64,000 bases of DNA. Origin: Sternotherus odoratus. Its lineage: Eukaryota; Chordata; Testudines; Kinosternidae. Positions 53,801 to 64,000 of this stretch are shown in pieces. Below the pieces are notes generated by a model. The model was not told where the DNA came from. It did not search any database and saw only the letters and a list, made by a program, of their open reading frames with translations. Position 1 is the stretch's first letter; each line of letters opens with the position of its first letter. The position numbers and the translations under genes were made by a program. The stretch lies in NCBI GenBank assembly GCA_032164245.1, contig JAVMKO010000001.1:291945041-292009040 (forward strand), in the 5' to 3' direction.

Positions 53801-54924
53801 AAGCTGTGTTTATAGAGGGTGGTGAATTAAAAGAACTAAGTGCCCCCCCACACACCACCAATCTGGTACATCAATGCAGCTTTGTTTTATCAGCACAAAG
53901 CAGCCCTATGCCAGGTCCGGCACACTGAGGATTTTCCCTGGATAGGGGGGTCCTTGGGTGCCATAAGACTCCCATAGTGGCTCCTATGCCCCCACTCATC
54001 ACTCGGTGTCAGGCTCACAGGTAGGTAAAAGGATTGTGGACAAATATCCTGACACGCCAGCAATGCCTGACTGCTCTGACCTCTGACACCCTTAACCAGG
54101 AACATGCCCAGGGTTGGTTCCTGGCTCCGTGTGTAGAGTAGGTTTACAGCCGTAATAAGTGCGATCCGGTTATACGCCGATTCCTCACACCAATGCAGAG
54201 CAGCTACTCCGGAGGATCAAAGCTGTGTGGGCAGAGCCAGAATTATTCCCCCCCCCCCCCCCGCCCGGTTCTCATGCCCCTCCTTGGGAGTTCTAGGTAT
54301 GGGTATGCAAGGAATGCAGACTCCGGCCTGGGGGGAGGGGGGGATAAGTCCCCTACTTGTGGGTTGACATCATCCTTGGGAAATACAGCCTCAGGGAAGG
54401 CTGACATCCGTCTTGAGTTGAGAGTGCAAATGAATTGTGGAGCCCCAGCCTGACTCATGTTTGGCAGGATTTAAAAGAGGGATCTTTCAGAACCGGGTTA
54501 ATTGTACGTGGTCCTTGTGCCTTGGGAGTAACAGCAGTTGGAGCTGCTCCGAGACAGAACCTGAGAACCAGGCGGAGCAGGATGGAGCTCGCAAACAAGG
54601 GCTCTGCTAACTGGATTCTCTCTGGGAGACGCTCAGTCCCCTTAAAGTCACTGGAGTGAAGGGAAGCCATGACTGGCTGGCTGTGTTTTGAGAGACATAC
54701 CGGAGCCCCAGCGCTGAAACGGGGCGGGGGGGGGGGCGTATCGTCAGTCAGGACTGAGACGGATTGGCAGGACTGGAATCCCATGCTGCTGCTCAGAAGT
54801 GAGGTTGCATTGACAGGGCTCAGGTCTTGAGTAGCAGACAGAGCTGTGGATTGCGGTGTAGCTGCACAATATGTTAACTTCCTCAGCACCTACCCACACT
54901 CCCTATGTCTGCTTTTACTACAGA
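53801..54924. other. Unique sequence with homopolymer tracts
   Basis: A C run lies at 54249-54262 and a G-rich tract at 54720-54737. No gene or named repeat recognised. Confidence 0.42.
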
Positions 54925-55111
54925 GAATTCTTTCCCGGGTGTCTGGCTGGCGGGACTCACCCAGATGCTCAGTGTCTAGCTGATTGCCATAGTTGAGGTT
55001 GGGAAGGAATTTCCCCCAGGTCAGATTGGCAGAGACCCTGGAGTTTTGGGGGGGTTTTTTTGCCTTCCTCTGCAGCATGGGGCCTGGGCCACTTGCTGGC
55101 TTGAAGTAGAC
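54925..55111 (+). mobile_element. CR1 3' noncoding end, truncated
   Basis: 'gggaaggaatttcccccagg', 'cagattggcagagaccctgg' and 'ttcctctgcagcatggggcc' match 20520-20600. It is cut off at 55111 where a hAT terminus begins. Confidence 0.82.
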
Positions 55112-55190
55112 CAGCGGTTCCCAAATTGCAGGTTGCGCCTCCATGCCATCAGCAGAGGGGGGTCGCAGCAGTCCTTGCTGCGCGGGGGAG
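55112..55190 (+). mobile_element. hAT left-end fragment
   Basis: 'cagcggttcccaaattgc' then 'ggggggtcgcagcag' is a hAT left terminus. No right terminus found nearby. Confidence 0.6.
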
Positions 55191-55924
55191 TGTGGTTAGT
55201 GTAGAAGGGGGAATGGCCACGTTTCAGCTCTGCAGTCACCAGAGCTGAGTTCCTTTGGGCACAGAGTATTTGCAGAGCTGCAGATGCTGGGTTTCTGTTG
55301 GGGTTTTGCCCCATTGGGGTAACGTGCCATTCAAGTCTGGCCCCAGATCCCAATGTACTAGGAAGGGTTGGATGCATGGCTGAGTCTCATTAGCAGTAGT
55401 CCCTGACCTTTTGTGTGGCCTGGGACAGGTCTCTTAGCCTCTCTGAGGTCTCTGTTCTCTGCTGGGCCCAGCTTCATTCCATCTGCTCAGAGCAGCTGAG
55501 CTGGTGGGGGAGACGAAGGTGGCTCTAAGCTCCATTCCCACTTCTCCCGGTCCTGGGGCCAGCCAGGGGCTGGAACGCCCTCCCGACAGGTGAACTTACA
55601 GCAGTCTCAGGGCTGCTCTAATGTGCGGCTATCTGGAGCAATTCCCTTGGGATCCTTCTGCCAGCCACGAATCACTAAGCTGATGTTCACTCTGACCATG
55701 CCTATACCCATTCCTGGGCTGCCCAACGCCATCTACATGCAGGCATAGGGCAGGTGGCATTCCCAGAAGTTGGCTGTAAGCCATCATGAGGAGATTCCCC
55801 TACAGCAGGGCATCTTTACTCCCCCTTTCTCCCTTCGTAGTGACACAAAGTCAGGGCTGAGGCCTTAACTCACTGAGGTCTGTGGTGCACTTTGAGATCC
55901 AGGCACCAAGAAAATGCCAGGAAT
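55191..55924. other. Mostly unique sequence
   Basis: A weak sense MIR trace ('gtggcctgggacaggtctct') lies at 55390-55460. No gene recognised. Confidence 0.4.
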
Positions 55925-56535
55925 TAATAGAATTCTATTCTGCATGGTGGAATGCAATAGAGATCCTAGATGAATAAACGGGACTGTCAAATAGGAGTAG
56001 AGAGATTATTTTACCTCGGTATTTGCCACTGGTGCGAGCACTGGTGGAATCCTGTGTTCAGTTTTGGCGCCCACAATTCAAGAAAGCTGCTGATCAGTGG
56101 GAGAGGATCCAGAGAAGAACCACGTGAACAATTTAAAAACGTGCCTTCTACTGCTAGATTGAGCTCTGAGTCTATGGAGCTTAACAAAGAGAAGGTTAAG
56201 GGGTGACTTGATCACAGTCTGTAACTATAGGGGAACAAATATTTGACAGTGGGCTCTTCAGTCTAATGGAGAAGGGTGTCACACGGTCCAATGGCTGCAA
56301 GCTAAACAAATTCAGACTGGAAATAAGCTGTACGTTTTTGACAAGGGAGGTTATCACCCACCGGAACAATTTACCGAGGGTTGCGATGCATTCTCCATCA
56401 TTGACAAGTTTCAAATCAAGAGTGGATGGTTTTTTTAAAGGTCTGCTCTGGGGATAATTTTGGCCTGTGTTACCCAACAGGCCAGTCTAGATGGTTCCTC
56501 TGGTCCCTCCTGGCCATGGAATCCATGAATTTTAG
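55925..56535 (+). mobile_element. CR1 LINE, end of ORF2 plus 3' end
   Basis: Sense CR1. The plus frame 56266-56457 reads KLNKFRLEISCTFLTRE and NNLPRVAMHSPSLTSFKSRV, the C-terminal segment of the CR1 protein. The 3' end 'ccagtctagatggttcctct' and 'tcctggccatggaatcc' closes the element at about 56530. Upstream frames are broken. An older copy than 41035. Confidence 0.85.
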
Positions 56536-56687
56536 TATTTTCCAGTGTCTTCTAGCACGGCTGAGACGGGGATATGGGCAGGGAATGGAGCAGTTAACAG
56601 CAGCCTTTTGTAAGCAGCTGAAGACAGGCTAAAGAGGGAGGTACATCGTTGTCTCCTGCGAACACTCTCAGAGCAGTGACACGGTTA

Positions 56688-56785
56688 GGCAGAGGGTGTC
56701 TCTTACTATGGGTATGTACCGCACCTCACACAATGGCACCCTTATCTTGTTTGGGGCCCTTTGGGTGTCAGTATAGTACAAGTAA
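56688..56785 (+). mobile_element. MIR-type 3' tail fragment
   Basis: 'gtgtctcttactatgggtat' and 'cacacaatggcacccttatc' match the sense tail at 7290. Confidence 0.65.
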
Positions 56786-56904
56786 CACCAAACTGATCAC
56801 AGGTCTCCTGCTAGCTGATGTTTTTCTTGAAGTCCCAGCTTTTGGAATCCAGAAATCATAAAAATCTGTCCTGCCAACTCTTACCATTTCCTGGCAGTCT
56901 TGGC

Positions 56905-57387
56905 CAGGGCTGGGGTTAATCTGGCCGTGACTGGAGAAGCTCCAGCCCTCTTCTGAATTCTGTCTACGCCCGGGGGTGGTGCGAGGGACGTCCCCTCTGA
57001 TTGGCTGCCTTCCCCACTTGCCCACCTCCTGGGGAAGAGCAGCCAATCAGTGCAGCCTGGGGAGGCTGGCAGAGCTCTTCCCCAGTCAGGAACGCGGGGA
57101 CAGGAGCCCTGTTGCCGGAACCCTAGGGAAGCGGCGGCGGAGCTCTGCTAGCTATTTAAAGAGCTCGCTACCGCCCCGGGCCCTTTAAACTGCTGCTGGA
57201 GCCCCTGGCTGAGGAGGGGAGTTGGGGGAGATCCCTTACCCGTATGGGGGCTGGGCTGGCGTTGGCTCTGACCCTGACCCCCTTAGCTTCACCCCTTCTG
57301 CCAGAGGCCACACCCCTTCCGGGGGGCCAGAGCTGCCCCCAACCCAGTCCCCGTACCAGTAAGAATCTTAAGTTACTTTCACCCCTG
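56905..57387. mobile_element. GC-rich DNA element, right end clear
   Basis: The right end 'aagttactttcacccctg' (57370-57387) is a terminus I know from turtle DNA elements. The possible left end 'cagggctggggttaat' at 56905 matches it only roughly. The interior has 'agctatttaaagagctcgct' and 'gggccctttaaac', typical of this GC-rich family. Superfamily not assigned. Confidence 0.5.
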
Positions 57388-57478
57388 CTTATGCTTCAAT
57401 ACTTTAGTCTTTGAGGTGCCACAGGACTCTTTGTCACTTCTGCAATGCCAGATTAACACGGCTACCTCTCTGATTCTA
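57388..57478 (+). mobile_element. PLE terminal fragment
   Basis: 'cttatgcttcaatactttag' then 'ggtgccacaggactctttg' and 'ttaacacggctacctctctg' is the sense PLE end, very close to 47022-47105. It abuts the terminus of the DNA element at 57387. Confidence 0.85.
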
Positions 57479-58299
57479 GCAAGCTCCGATGGGCTCAGCC
57501 AGCACTAACCCGGCATACCAGTAAGACTTCCCTGGGCTGGAGAAGGAAGTATGCCACAGCCTGGGGTGCTGGCTACGGTGAAGACTGCTGACTGTGGAGA
57601 CACATCAGCAAAGAGGGAGACAGTTGCAAACCCCCTCCCCCCGCCTCCCCTCAGCATGGACCAGGTACAAAGCAGCCCAAAGAAGAGGGGCTGGAGACAG
57701 ACCCAGATCCCGATTAAAGACACTACACCAGCTGATAAGCCAAGCCCCTAAAGGGGCATCCCAAAAGACTGCCTAAGAGACAACCACCTTTGCCTTTCTT
57801 TTCTTTTCCTCTGATTCCCCTCTCAAGGCACAGAGAGAGAAAAGGACCCTGTCTTTGCTGATATATCTTGTTGGGAGAACCTCTCCTGTGCTACACACCA
57901 GGGGAGGCCATTGTAAACAGCTCAAATCAGAGCTCGGCGGAGACTCGGGGGATCCCATCCCCACCCGCAAGCAGGTCTGGATTTGTTGGCCCGAGAGCCA
58001 TTTTTCACCTGGCTTTTTTGTTTAGCACTTTTGTATGGTGTTATAATCGGGTTTAGCCACAATTGAGTTGAAAACCGGCTTAATGTGCTTAGTGTTTAAA
58101 ACAATTAAAATGTGCTTAGCGCGCACAGTTGTTTGCCTTCTGCAGACGGGGCTGCACGCTGTCGGTCTGACTCTGTAGCCAGCAGCTAGAATTTGCTGAG
58201 CTTCACACAGTGCAAATCTGGGGCCTGCAATCCCCATGTTAGAGCAGCCACGCGTGAACTACCTCTCTCTCTGCTCCTCCACCATCCGTTCGACACGTG
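57479..58299. other. Unique sequence, nothing recognised
   Basis: No gene or repeat recognised. Confidence 0.45.
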
Positions 58300-58455
58300 T
58301 CTTTGATCCTGACCGTGATGAAATCATGGCGAAGGACCAGAGAGGAAGGATGGGCTGTTTATTCTCTGAAGCACCCGCCAGGGCCACTGTTGGAAGACAG
58401 GCTACTGGGCTAGATGGATCGTTGTTCTGATCCAATATGGCCGTTCTTACGACTC
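58300..58455 (+). mobile_element. CR1 3'-terminal fragment
   Basis: 'gccactgttggaagacaggc' then 'tactgggctagatggatcgt' and 'ccaatatggccgttcttac' are the last 80 bp of a CR1 subfamily, the same end as reversed at 10525. Confidence 0.85.
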
Positions 58456-58686
58456 TGGGTCCAGTCCCCAGCATTGTCAGCGGCTTCTTGTGTGATTTGG
58501 GCAAGTCACTTAGATTTCCCCATCTGTACAACAGGGATAATAATCTCTCCTTTCTCCCACCTTCTGTTTAGAATGGAAGCTCTTTGAGGCAGGGGCTTTC
58601 CTTTATTCTGTGTGCAGTGCCTAGCATAACGAGGCCCTGATTTTGGTTGGGGCCTCTAAGCACGACCATACTCCGAATAATGAATG
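58456..58686 (+). mobile_element. MIR/CORE-SINE with complete 3' tail
   Basis: 'tgtgatttgggcaagtcact' (core) leads into 'ggaagctctttgaggcaggg' and 'gcctagcataacgaggccct', ending near 'ccgaataatgaatga'. It shows that the separate tail fragments elsewhere belong to this SINE. It directly follows a CR1 end. Confidence 0.87.
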
Positions 58687-58689
58687 ATT

Positions 58690-60050
58690 GTCACAGAGCC
58701 ACTGAATGTTAAAGGGTGACAGTATTGTTACCCGCACAGATTTCTCTATCCCTTCCACACTATAGGAACACACACCTTTACCTGGTTCCTAGGACTCAAG
58801 GTGCAACCCTTTTAATGTATACAGCCACCGGTACCCAATTCCTAGGGCTCAGGACACATTGTCCTGCAGGTTGGCAGGATCTTTAGCCACTGAAAGAGCC
58901 TCACACAGTAATATTCTTATCCTTTATTTATTGACAGTTCCCAGAGAAGCAGAATACACATGCTATATTGGTCTTCCCAGGAAGTGGGCGGGCCTAAGCC
59001 TGCCCATTACTAAAGCCCCTCCCCCAGCCTTGCGGGAGGGACACTGGACCCGGGTCCAACTGAGTACTTGGGACAACTAATGAAAAAACAGGGAGGGGAG
59101 TGAGGGTCACAGGTTCAAAATGAGAGTGCCGGATGGAGACACCAAGCAGAGAAATTCACCAGAATACACATGCTAAGCACAGTGTCATGTTCATCAATCC
59201 TGGTACAGCCAGGCAGGCTTCCCCTGTTGGCCAGGAAAGGTCAGTCTCTGGATCTTAGCTGCTTCACCTCAACCTCATGCAGAAAAGTCCTGTCAGGTCT
59301 TATTTTAGGCTGGGTCTTTGAGGTGAGTTCTTTTCCTCAGGGGTTCCTTATCTCCTTTGGTCTTCTTCCAGCCTTTTGCCTCCTTCCTTCTGCTTCTGTT
59401 ACTTCTGATCTTCTTTCTCTCTTCTGGCTGGTCTCCACTAGGGGGGGAAATCGACTGTAGATACGCATAGCTGAAATCGACGTCTCTACAGCCGACTTAC
59501 CTCCCATCCTCACGGCGGTGGTGGTCGGTGGCGCGGTCCCCCGTCGACTCCAGCTTGCGCCTCTTCACGAGCTGGACTTCCGGAGTCGACGGGGGAGCCG
59601 CTGGGGGTCGATAAATCGATAAATTTCGATAAATCCCTGCCGTCTCAAGTGGAGACAAGCCCTTCGTCTCCTTCTTGGACCCCCACTTATATAATGAAAC
59701 TTGAGTCCTGCTTAGTTATACTTTAACCAATTATCTTAGTATAATTTTACTAACCAATCATAACAAAATTACCTAATCAATCATACCCCACCGCCTTAAT
59801 TGATTTACACCTAGCAAAATTAATTACAGCAGACAGAAACAATTACAAACCAGACCGAGATCACAGTGTCAAACAATAGGAAAGTGCAATGACAATGATC
59901 ATACATTGAGGATTCCACAACGTTCTGTAGAGATAAGCAGTTTTTTGCCAGACAAAATGGTGTTATTTAAGTTTTCTTTACCCATCCTGAGATCTGTTTC
60001 AGTGGGGTGACCGTGGGGAGCTGTCAGGGCAAAGTCCCCTCCTCACAGCC
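58690..60050 (-). mobile_element. Degraded LTR interrupted by a MITE
   Basis: On the minus strand, a TATA-like stretch (near 59690, 'acttatataatg' on plus) precedes an AATAAA-type signal (near 58925). The AT-rich part 59700-59960 ('ccaatcataacaaaattacc', 'aattacaaaccagaccgaga') resembles a turtle retroviral LTR that I recognise. The left limit may be 'tgtcacagagccac' at 58691; the right limit is unclear. No viral gene is present. Confidence 0.5.
59426..59661. mobile_element. TIR MITE, 'gtctccac' family D
   Basis: Left end 'ggctggtctccactag' and right end read inward 'gggcttgtctccacttg' are inverted repeats. Interior palindromic blocks surround 'cgactccagcttgcgcctct' and 'ggagtcgacgggggagccgc'. 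236 bp, noncoding, within the LTR. Confidence 0.8.
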
Positions 60051-60476
60051 TGGTGTGAATCTTTTTTATACATTTTAGATGGAACGTGAGTATGTGACTC
60101 CAGGCCTACAGCTAATGGCTGCTGCTTTTTGAATCTGGCTGTAGAAGGCGGCTTTGGTTCAGGCCTTCCAACATGGCTACAGAAACGCCATATTGCTATG
60201 CTATGGCAAATACAAAATCAGGTAGAAGGCACTTACAAGTAGATCTATTCAAAACTCCATGGTCTTAGATCTCAGGCTCATATGAAACATCCCAAGGATT
60301 TGGATGCCACAGGCCTGTGGGTTTCAGGTCTGAGAAACCTTCCATGTAAAATGAAAAAGGTCGTAGAGGAGTTTGTAAACTAAGGGTAGGCAGAAAGCTG
60401 ACTGGTGCAGAGGAGCACACAGTTTGGACAGACACATGGCATAGGAGAGGATTCATTAAAGGGGGATACTCTATAG
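60051..60476. other. Unresolved sequence, possibly LTR-derived
   Basis: It may belong to the degraded LTR on its left. No gene recognised. Confidence 0.35.
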
Positions 60477-60789
60477 CAGCAGTTCTCAAACTGGGGGTCA
60501 TGACCCCCCTAGGGCTCATGGGGCGGGGGTCGCAAGCCCTTGATGGATTCGGCGGCATTTCGGCGGCTGCTCCGATTGTGGGACTGTGTCCGCCGAAAAG
60601 TTGCCGAGTGGAACTTTTCCAGTTTCGGTGGCATTTCGGCAGACAGAGAGAAAAATGCTGCCTGTCCCCTGAATGTCGCCAAAACTGGAAGAGTTTCATT
60701 CGGTGGCGATTCAGCGGACATACCCGGGGTGCAAGTGGACGCGGCACTTTGGAAAGGAGTCGGGAATCTAACAAGTTTGAGAACCCCTG
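60477..60789. mobile_element. Nonautonomous hAT element, perfect 8-bp duplication
   Basis: The direct repeat 'ctctatag' lies at 60469-60476 and 60790-60797. Termini 'cagcagttctcaaac' and inward 'caggggttctcaaac' match the copy at 40509 in mirror image. The 313-bp interior contains 'ggcggcatttcggcgg'-type segments. No coding capacity. Confidence 0.94.
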
Positions 60790-60889
60790 CTCTATAGCCT
60801 AGTAAAGAGGAAGGGACAGGAATGAATAAAGTACAGGTAGGAGCTGTTCAGTTACATCACATGGAGGCAGACAATTAAATATTGACCAA

Positions 60890-61650
60890 TTGTATGAGTG
60901 TACACAAATGCCAGAAGTCGTAGAAGGAACTTTGTATCTGAAATTGCAGAACTACTAACTGTGGTATGTAACCTATCGCTTAAATCAGGCTTGTACTATA
61001 GGGCTGGTGGATAGCTAATATGACACTGACTTTTTAAAAAGGCTCCAGAGATGATCCTGGCAATTACAGGCCTGTGAGCCTAACTTCAGGACTAGGCAAA
61101 TTGGTTGAAACTACAGTAAACCCTCGATTTAATGGACCTCGATTTAACGGACTTCGGATGCAACGGACAAAATTTCTGAGCAAGTCTGATGCATTCCTGA
61201 TCCATTTCTGGCGGGCTGACTGCCGGCTGCCGCCCGGGTCCAGACAGCAGGTGGGCTGGCTGCCGGCTCCCGGCTGCTGCCCGGGTCCCGGCAGCGGGCG
61301 GGCTGCGGAGCTGTCGCCCCGACCCTGTGGCGGGCGGGCTGCTGCTCCGACAGCTCATTTTTTTATTATTATTAAATAACGGACTTTTTGATTTAACGGA
61401 CACCCCCTCGCCCGAATTAGTCCGTTAAATGGAGGTTTTACTGTATAGTAAAGAACAAAATTATCAGTCACCTGAACACAATAGGTTGGGGTAGAGTCAA
61501 TACAACTTTTGTAAAGGGAAATCATGCCTCACCAATCTAGTAGAATTATTTAAGGGGTTCAACAAATATATGGGCACGGGTGATCCACTGGATATAGTGT
61601 GCTTGGATTTTCAGAAAGCCTTTGACAAGGTCCCTCTCCAAAAGCTCTTA
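60890..61650 (+). mobile_element. CR1 LINE reverse transcriptase fragment, split by Tigger
   Basis: The pieces 60890-61113 ('gcagaactactaactgtggt', 'gatcctggcaattacaggcc') and 61444-61650 ('gtaaagaacaaaattatcag', 'ggattttcagaaagcctttg') join in sense order. The latter encodes LDFQKAFDKV, the conserved segment just before the first catalytic aspartate region of CR1 reverse transcriptase (family form DFSKAFDTV). Frames are broken. Truncated at both ends and interrupted. Confidence 0.87.
61114..61443. mobile_element. Tigger-type element cut precisely into CR1
   Basis: Termini 'cagtaaaccctcgatttaat' and inward 'cagtaaaacctccatttaac' are inverted repeats, with TA at 61112-61113 and 61444-61445. 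Removing the element and one TA restores the expected CR1 sequence across the site. The 330-bp interior is GC-rich ('ccggctgccgcccgggtcc') between AT-rich subterminal arms. No transposase. Confidence 0.94.
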
Positions 61651-61834
61651 AGCTTCAGTTACAGCCTGCACAACAACAGTGGCCCTTGAAAAGAGGCTTT
61701 CTGTACGCCGCATGAACAGATCTGCCGTTCAGGGCATGCTGCCTGGGGAGACTGACTCCCCTTTGCTTCCGTGGGAGATGGTGGACATGGAGGGTGCTCG
61801 GCAGCTCAAGTTCTTTAAGGGAGGCCTGGCTCTG

Positions 61835-61925
61835 AGGAAGGTTAAGGCTCTGGGAAACCTGGGGTTGCTTCCTGGCTCTGCCACCGACTCCCTGTGTGAC
61901 CTTGGGCAAGTCCCAGGGTCACTGC
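61835..61925 (+). mobile_element. MIR/CORE-SINE fragment
   Basis: 'cttcctggctctgccaccga' and 'gtgtgaccttgggcaagtcc' are the sense head and core. Confidence 0.8.
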
Positions 61926-61964
61926 AGGCTCCATTGACTAGCCCTTTGTCAACACAGAGTGAGC

Positions 61965-62095
61965 TGAAGAGCTCAGAAACCGAGGCACAGAGCAGGAAAG
62001 TGAGTGACCCAATATCACACAGCCAGTTGGTGGCAGGGGCTAGAGCCCAAATCTCCTGGTTCACAGTGCGACGTGCTAGCCATGCTGTCTCTCCC
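61965..62095 (-). mobile_element. MIR/CORE-SINE fragment
   Basis: 'ccgaggcacagagcaggaaa', 'caatatcacacagccagttg' and 'gtgctagccatgctgtctct' are the reversed core and head. Together with 61835-61925 it forms an inverted pair. Confidence 0.82.
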
Positions 62096-62451
62096 AAAAC
62101 TGGTCTCCTCTTTCCTCCCAAGCTACCTCTAATCCATTAGAGTGGACAACCCCACTCTTCCCTGCCCATCACCTGCAAGTTCTCTCCGCTTCAGCCCCTC
62201 TCCTCGCTGGAACCAAGCCCTGTGTCTTTTCTGTCCACACCACTCCTAATCCAGACCCTCCTTTCTGTCCCGAAAGCCCGACTGCTCGCCGGAGTCCTGC
62301 GCATTTCCCATCTCTACGACTGCGGTTGTCTCTTTCCTGGTCCCGGGTGGCTAACATTCTCCCCTGTGGTGGAGTGCACCCGCTGTCGCCTCAGCCACAT
62401 CGCTCCTCCTTCGAGTGGCTCCGCTCAGCACCCCCGTGGGTAGGTGTCATC
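62096..62451. other. Unique sequence, nothing recognised
   Basis: No gene or repeat recognised. Confidence 0.42.
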
Positions 62452-62890
62452 ATTAAGGTTAAGATGCTGGCACGGATATTTTTAGTAACAGACACAGACC
62501 GGTCACGGGCAATGAAGAGAAATTGACGGAAGCCTGTGACCTGTCTGTGACTTTTACTAAAAATATCCATGACAAAATGGGAAGCTCAGCTGTGGGGTCC
62601 CCACAGCGTCTGCAGCATCTAGGCAGCCTGGGCCCACCACTTGGAGCTCTGGAGCACCCCTCTTGGAGCTCTGGGGGGCCCCCACCACCTGTGGTGGCCA
62701 GGAACTCCAGGGTCCCCCCCCCCGCCACCTACAGTGGCGTATTCCTACTGGGGGCGGAGGTACCCCGCATCTCCCAGGCAGTGTGGGGGACCCTGCTGCT
62801 TCTAGTCACCACAGGCTGAAGTCTCAGAGGTTGCCAGAAGTCACGTATTCCATGACTTTGGTGACCTCCGTGAAAAAATCGTGGCATTAG
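62452..62890. mobile_element. Unclassified DNA element
   Basis: Subterminal segments 'gcacggatatttttagtaac' (left) and 'tccgtgaaaaaatcgtggca' (right) are loosely inverted. Inside, 'gtgactttta' and 'ccatgacaaaatggg' on the left mirror 'cacgtattccatgactttgg' on the right. The middle is C/G-rich with repeated 'cttggagctctgg'. I recognise it as a turtle repeat but cannot name its superfamily. Confidence 0.55.
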
Positions 62891-62891
62891 T

Positions 62892-62995
62892 AATGATCCC
62901 CATTTTCCAGAGGCACAGAGAGACTAGGGGTTGAACAATGAATCTGGGCTCGAGCTGGGAATAGAATCCGAGATCAGACTCACTTCCATCTCATT
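62892..62995 (-). mobile_element. MIR/CORE-SINE fragment
   Basis: 'ccccattttccagaggcaca' and 'gctgggaatagaatccgaga' are the reversed core and head, directly after the unclassified element. Confidence 0.75.
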
Positions 62996-64000
62996 TTCGT
63001 CTAACTTCACTCTCTGGTCTTTCTCTCTTTCTGCATTAACCACATGCTGTGATTAAAATACTGCCAATCCCCACCATTAATACCAAACAGTCCGATTCAG
63101 ATGGACGAGGACGTATCTGTGGTCACGGAGCTGCGCTGTGGGTTTGGAGTTGAAAATCTGGCGTTTGGGGAATGTGGGACGGATCCGAGTGGTTACAGCG
63201 CGGTGCCAATTTATTGTCTGCATTCTGGCACTTGTAAGGCTGGGTTGTTGGCTTGATTTTTTTTAATGTTCTGTTTGAAGAAGGGAGCAGATGTGGGTCT
63301 CCCCAGCAGGACGGCAAAGAATGAGAAAAACCCAGTACTCAGCTAGATTTATCCCTCATGTCTATTTAGCAGGGACCACAAGCATAAACAAACAGGCAGC
63401 GTGTTAGCGAGAGAAAGCAGTTGGACAAGCTAATTGGCGTTTGAGGTGCTTAGATGCTACAGCGGTGGACCACATAAATACCATCTCCTTACCTGGCTGT
63501 ACATGAAGTATCAGGTAATTCTGTTCCACCTAGTGAGTAATGTCACCAAGTCAGTCCACCTGCCCCCAGCCATGCCTTGACCCATCCGTCTGAACGCCGT
63601 AGGATTTGTAGTGCTGTTCAAACCCGAAGGATCCCCCGGAAGGTACCGAACAGAAATTGCCTTGCCTCTAAACTGCAGCCACCTCTTGAGGTGACGCCTG
63701 GACAGCCGGCATCCGTCTCGGTGTACAACAGTTCGGAGGGCAAATGCGGGCTGATGACACTGGAGGCAGCATCGACTCTTCCCAGAAGCCCTTGCTCTAG
63801 GGGGCGTGTTTGGGGTTTTAGAAACAGCCAGTGTAGGGACTGACATTGTAGCCTGTCCCTGAGCAGGGGCTGTGAGTGAGGGGAAGGCTGCTGGGCCCCA
63901 TTCTCCAGAGCCAAGTACTTCATCTAGAGCAGAGTGGAGCTGGGTGTGTAACAGATGCATCTGAAAGGCCCCGATGCAGGAAGCTGCTTGGAACTGGGAC
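62996..64000. other. Unique sequence, nothing recognised
   Basis: A 149-codon minus frame (63960-63511) overlaps a 101-codon minus frame in another phase; neither has a domain. No repeat recognised. Confidence 0.42.

Noticed and set aside
1..64000. CRISPR arrays, operons or other prokaryotic systems
   Set aside because: No evenly spaced direct repeats with unique spacers and no bacterial genes; the repeat content is vertebrate throughout.
1..64000. tRNA genes suggested by box-B-like motifs
   Set aside because: Every such motif seen lies in the head of a MIR-type SINE and lacks a complete cloverleaf.

Overview
The window looks like noncoding DNA, intergenic or intronic, from a cryptodiran (hidden-necked) turtle. 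No host protein-coding exon, rRNA, tRNA or CRISPR array could be supported. The lineage call rests on repeat families as I know them, not on a database search: CR1 LINEs with typical reptile 3' ends, many MIR/CORE-SINE copies with a '3-prime tail' common in turtles, Penelope-like retroelements (PLE) with the terminal motif 'ccgtgttagtctg', hAT and Tigger-type nonautonomous DNA transposons, several 'gtctacac' terminal-inverted-repeat MITEs, and TG...CA solo LTRs.

Layout. Bases 1-5,650 are mostly unique sequence with MIR fragments and one 141-bp MITE (2179-2319). Bases 5,806-7,268 hold one CR1 3' end split by a 900-bp PLE (with remains of the GIY-YIG endonuclease) and by a 286-bp MITE. Bases 7,373-10,524 are largely unique and include a small GATA-motif cluster and a 58-bp tandem duplication. 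Bases 10,525-12,136 are a three-level nest: a hAT element inside a solo LTR inside a CR1. Bases 12,600-24,950 alternate unique DNA with CR1, MIR, three TIR elements, two solo LTRs and two snap-back PLE fragments. Bases 25,000-37,000 are the quietest part, with only MIR pieces and one doubtful LTR. Bases 37,178-40,891 are dense in DNA transposons (Tigger, four hAT copies, a GC-rich minisatellite). Bases 41,000-48,000 hold CR1, an LTR, a G-rich minisatellite transposon and a 190-bp-arm PLE palindrome. Bases 48,000-64,000 alternate unique DNA with CR1, MIR, hAT, a Tigger cut precisely into a CR1 reverse transcriptase region, and a degraded LTR.

What acts together here is transposon biology rather than a gene system. 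Intact target-site duplications let insertion order be read at seven nested loci. hAT copies share an 8-bp target pattern with a central TA. PLE termini repeatedly carry inverted copies of themselves between short direct repeats, and contain a fold resembling a hammerhead ribozyme. Those PLE structures are the most interesting signal. The family assignments come from sequence recognition and should be confirmed with RepeatMasker using a turtle library.
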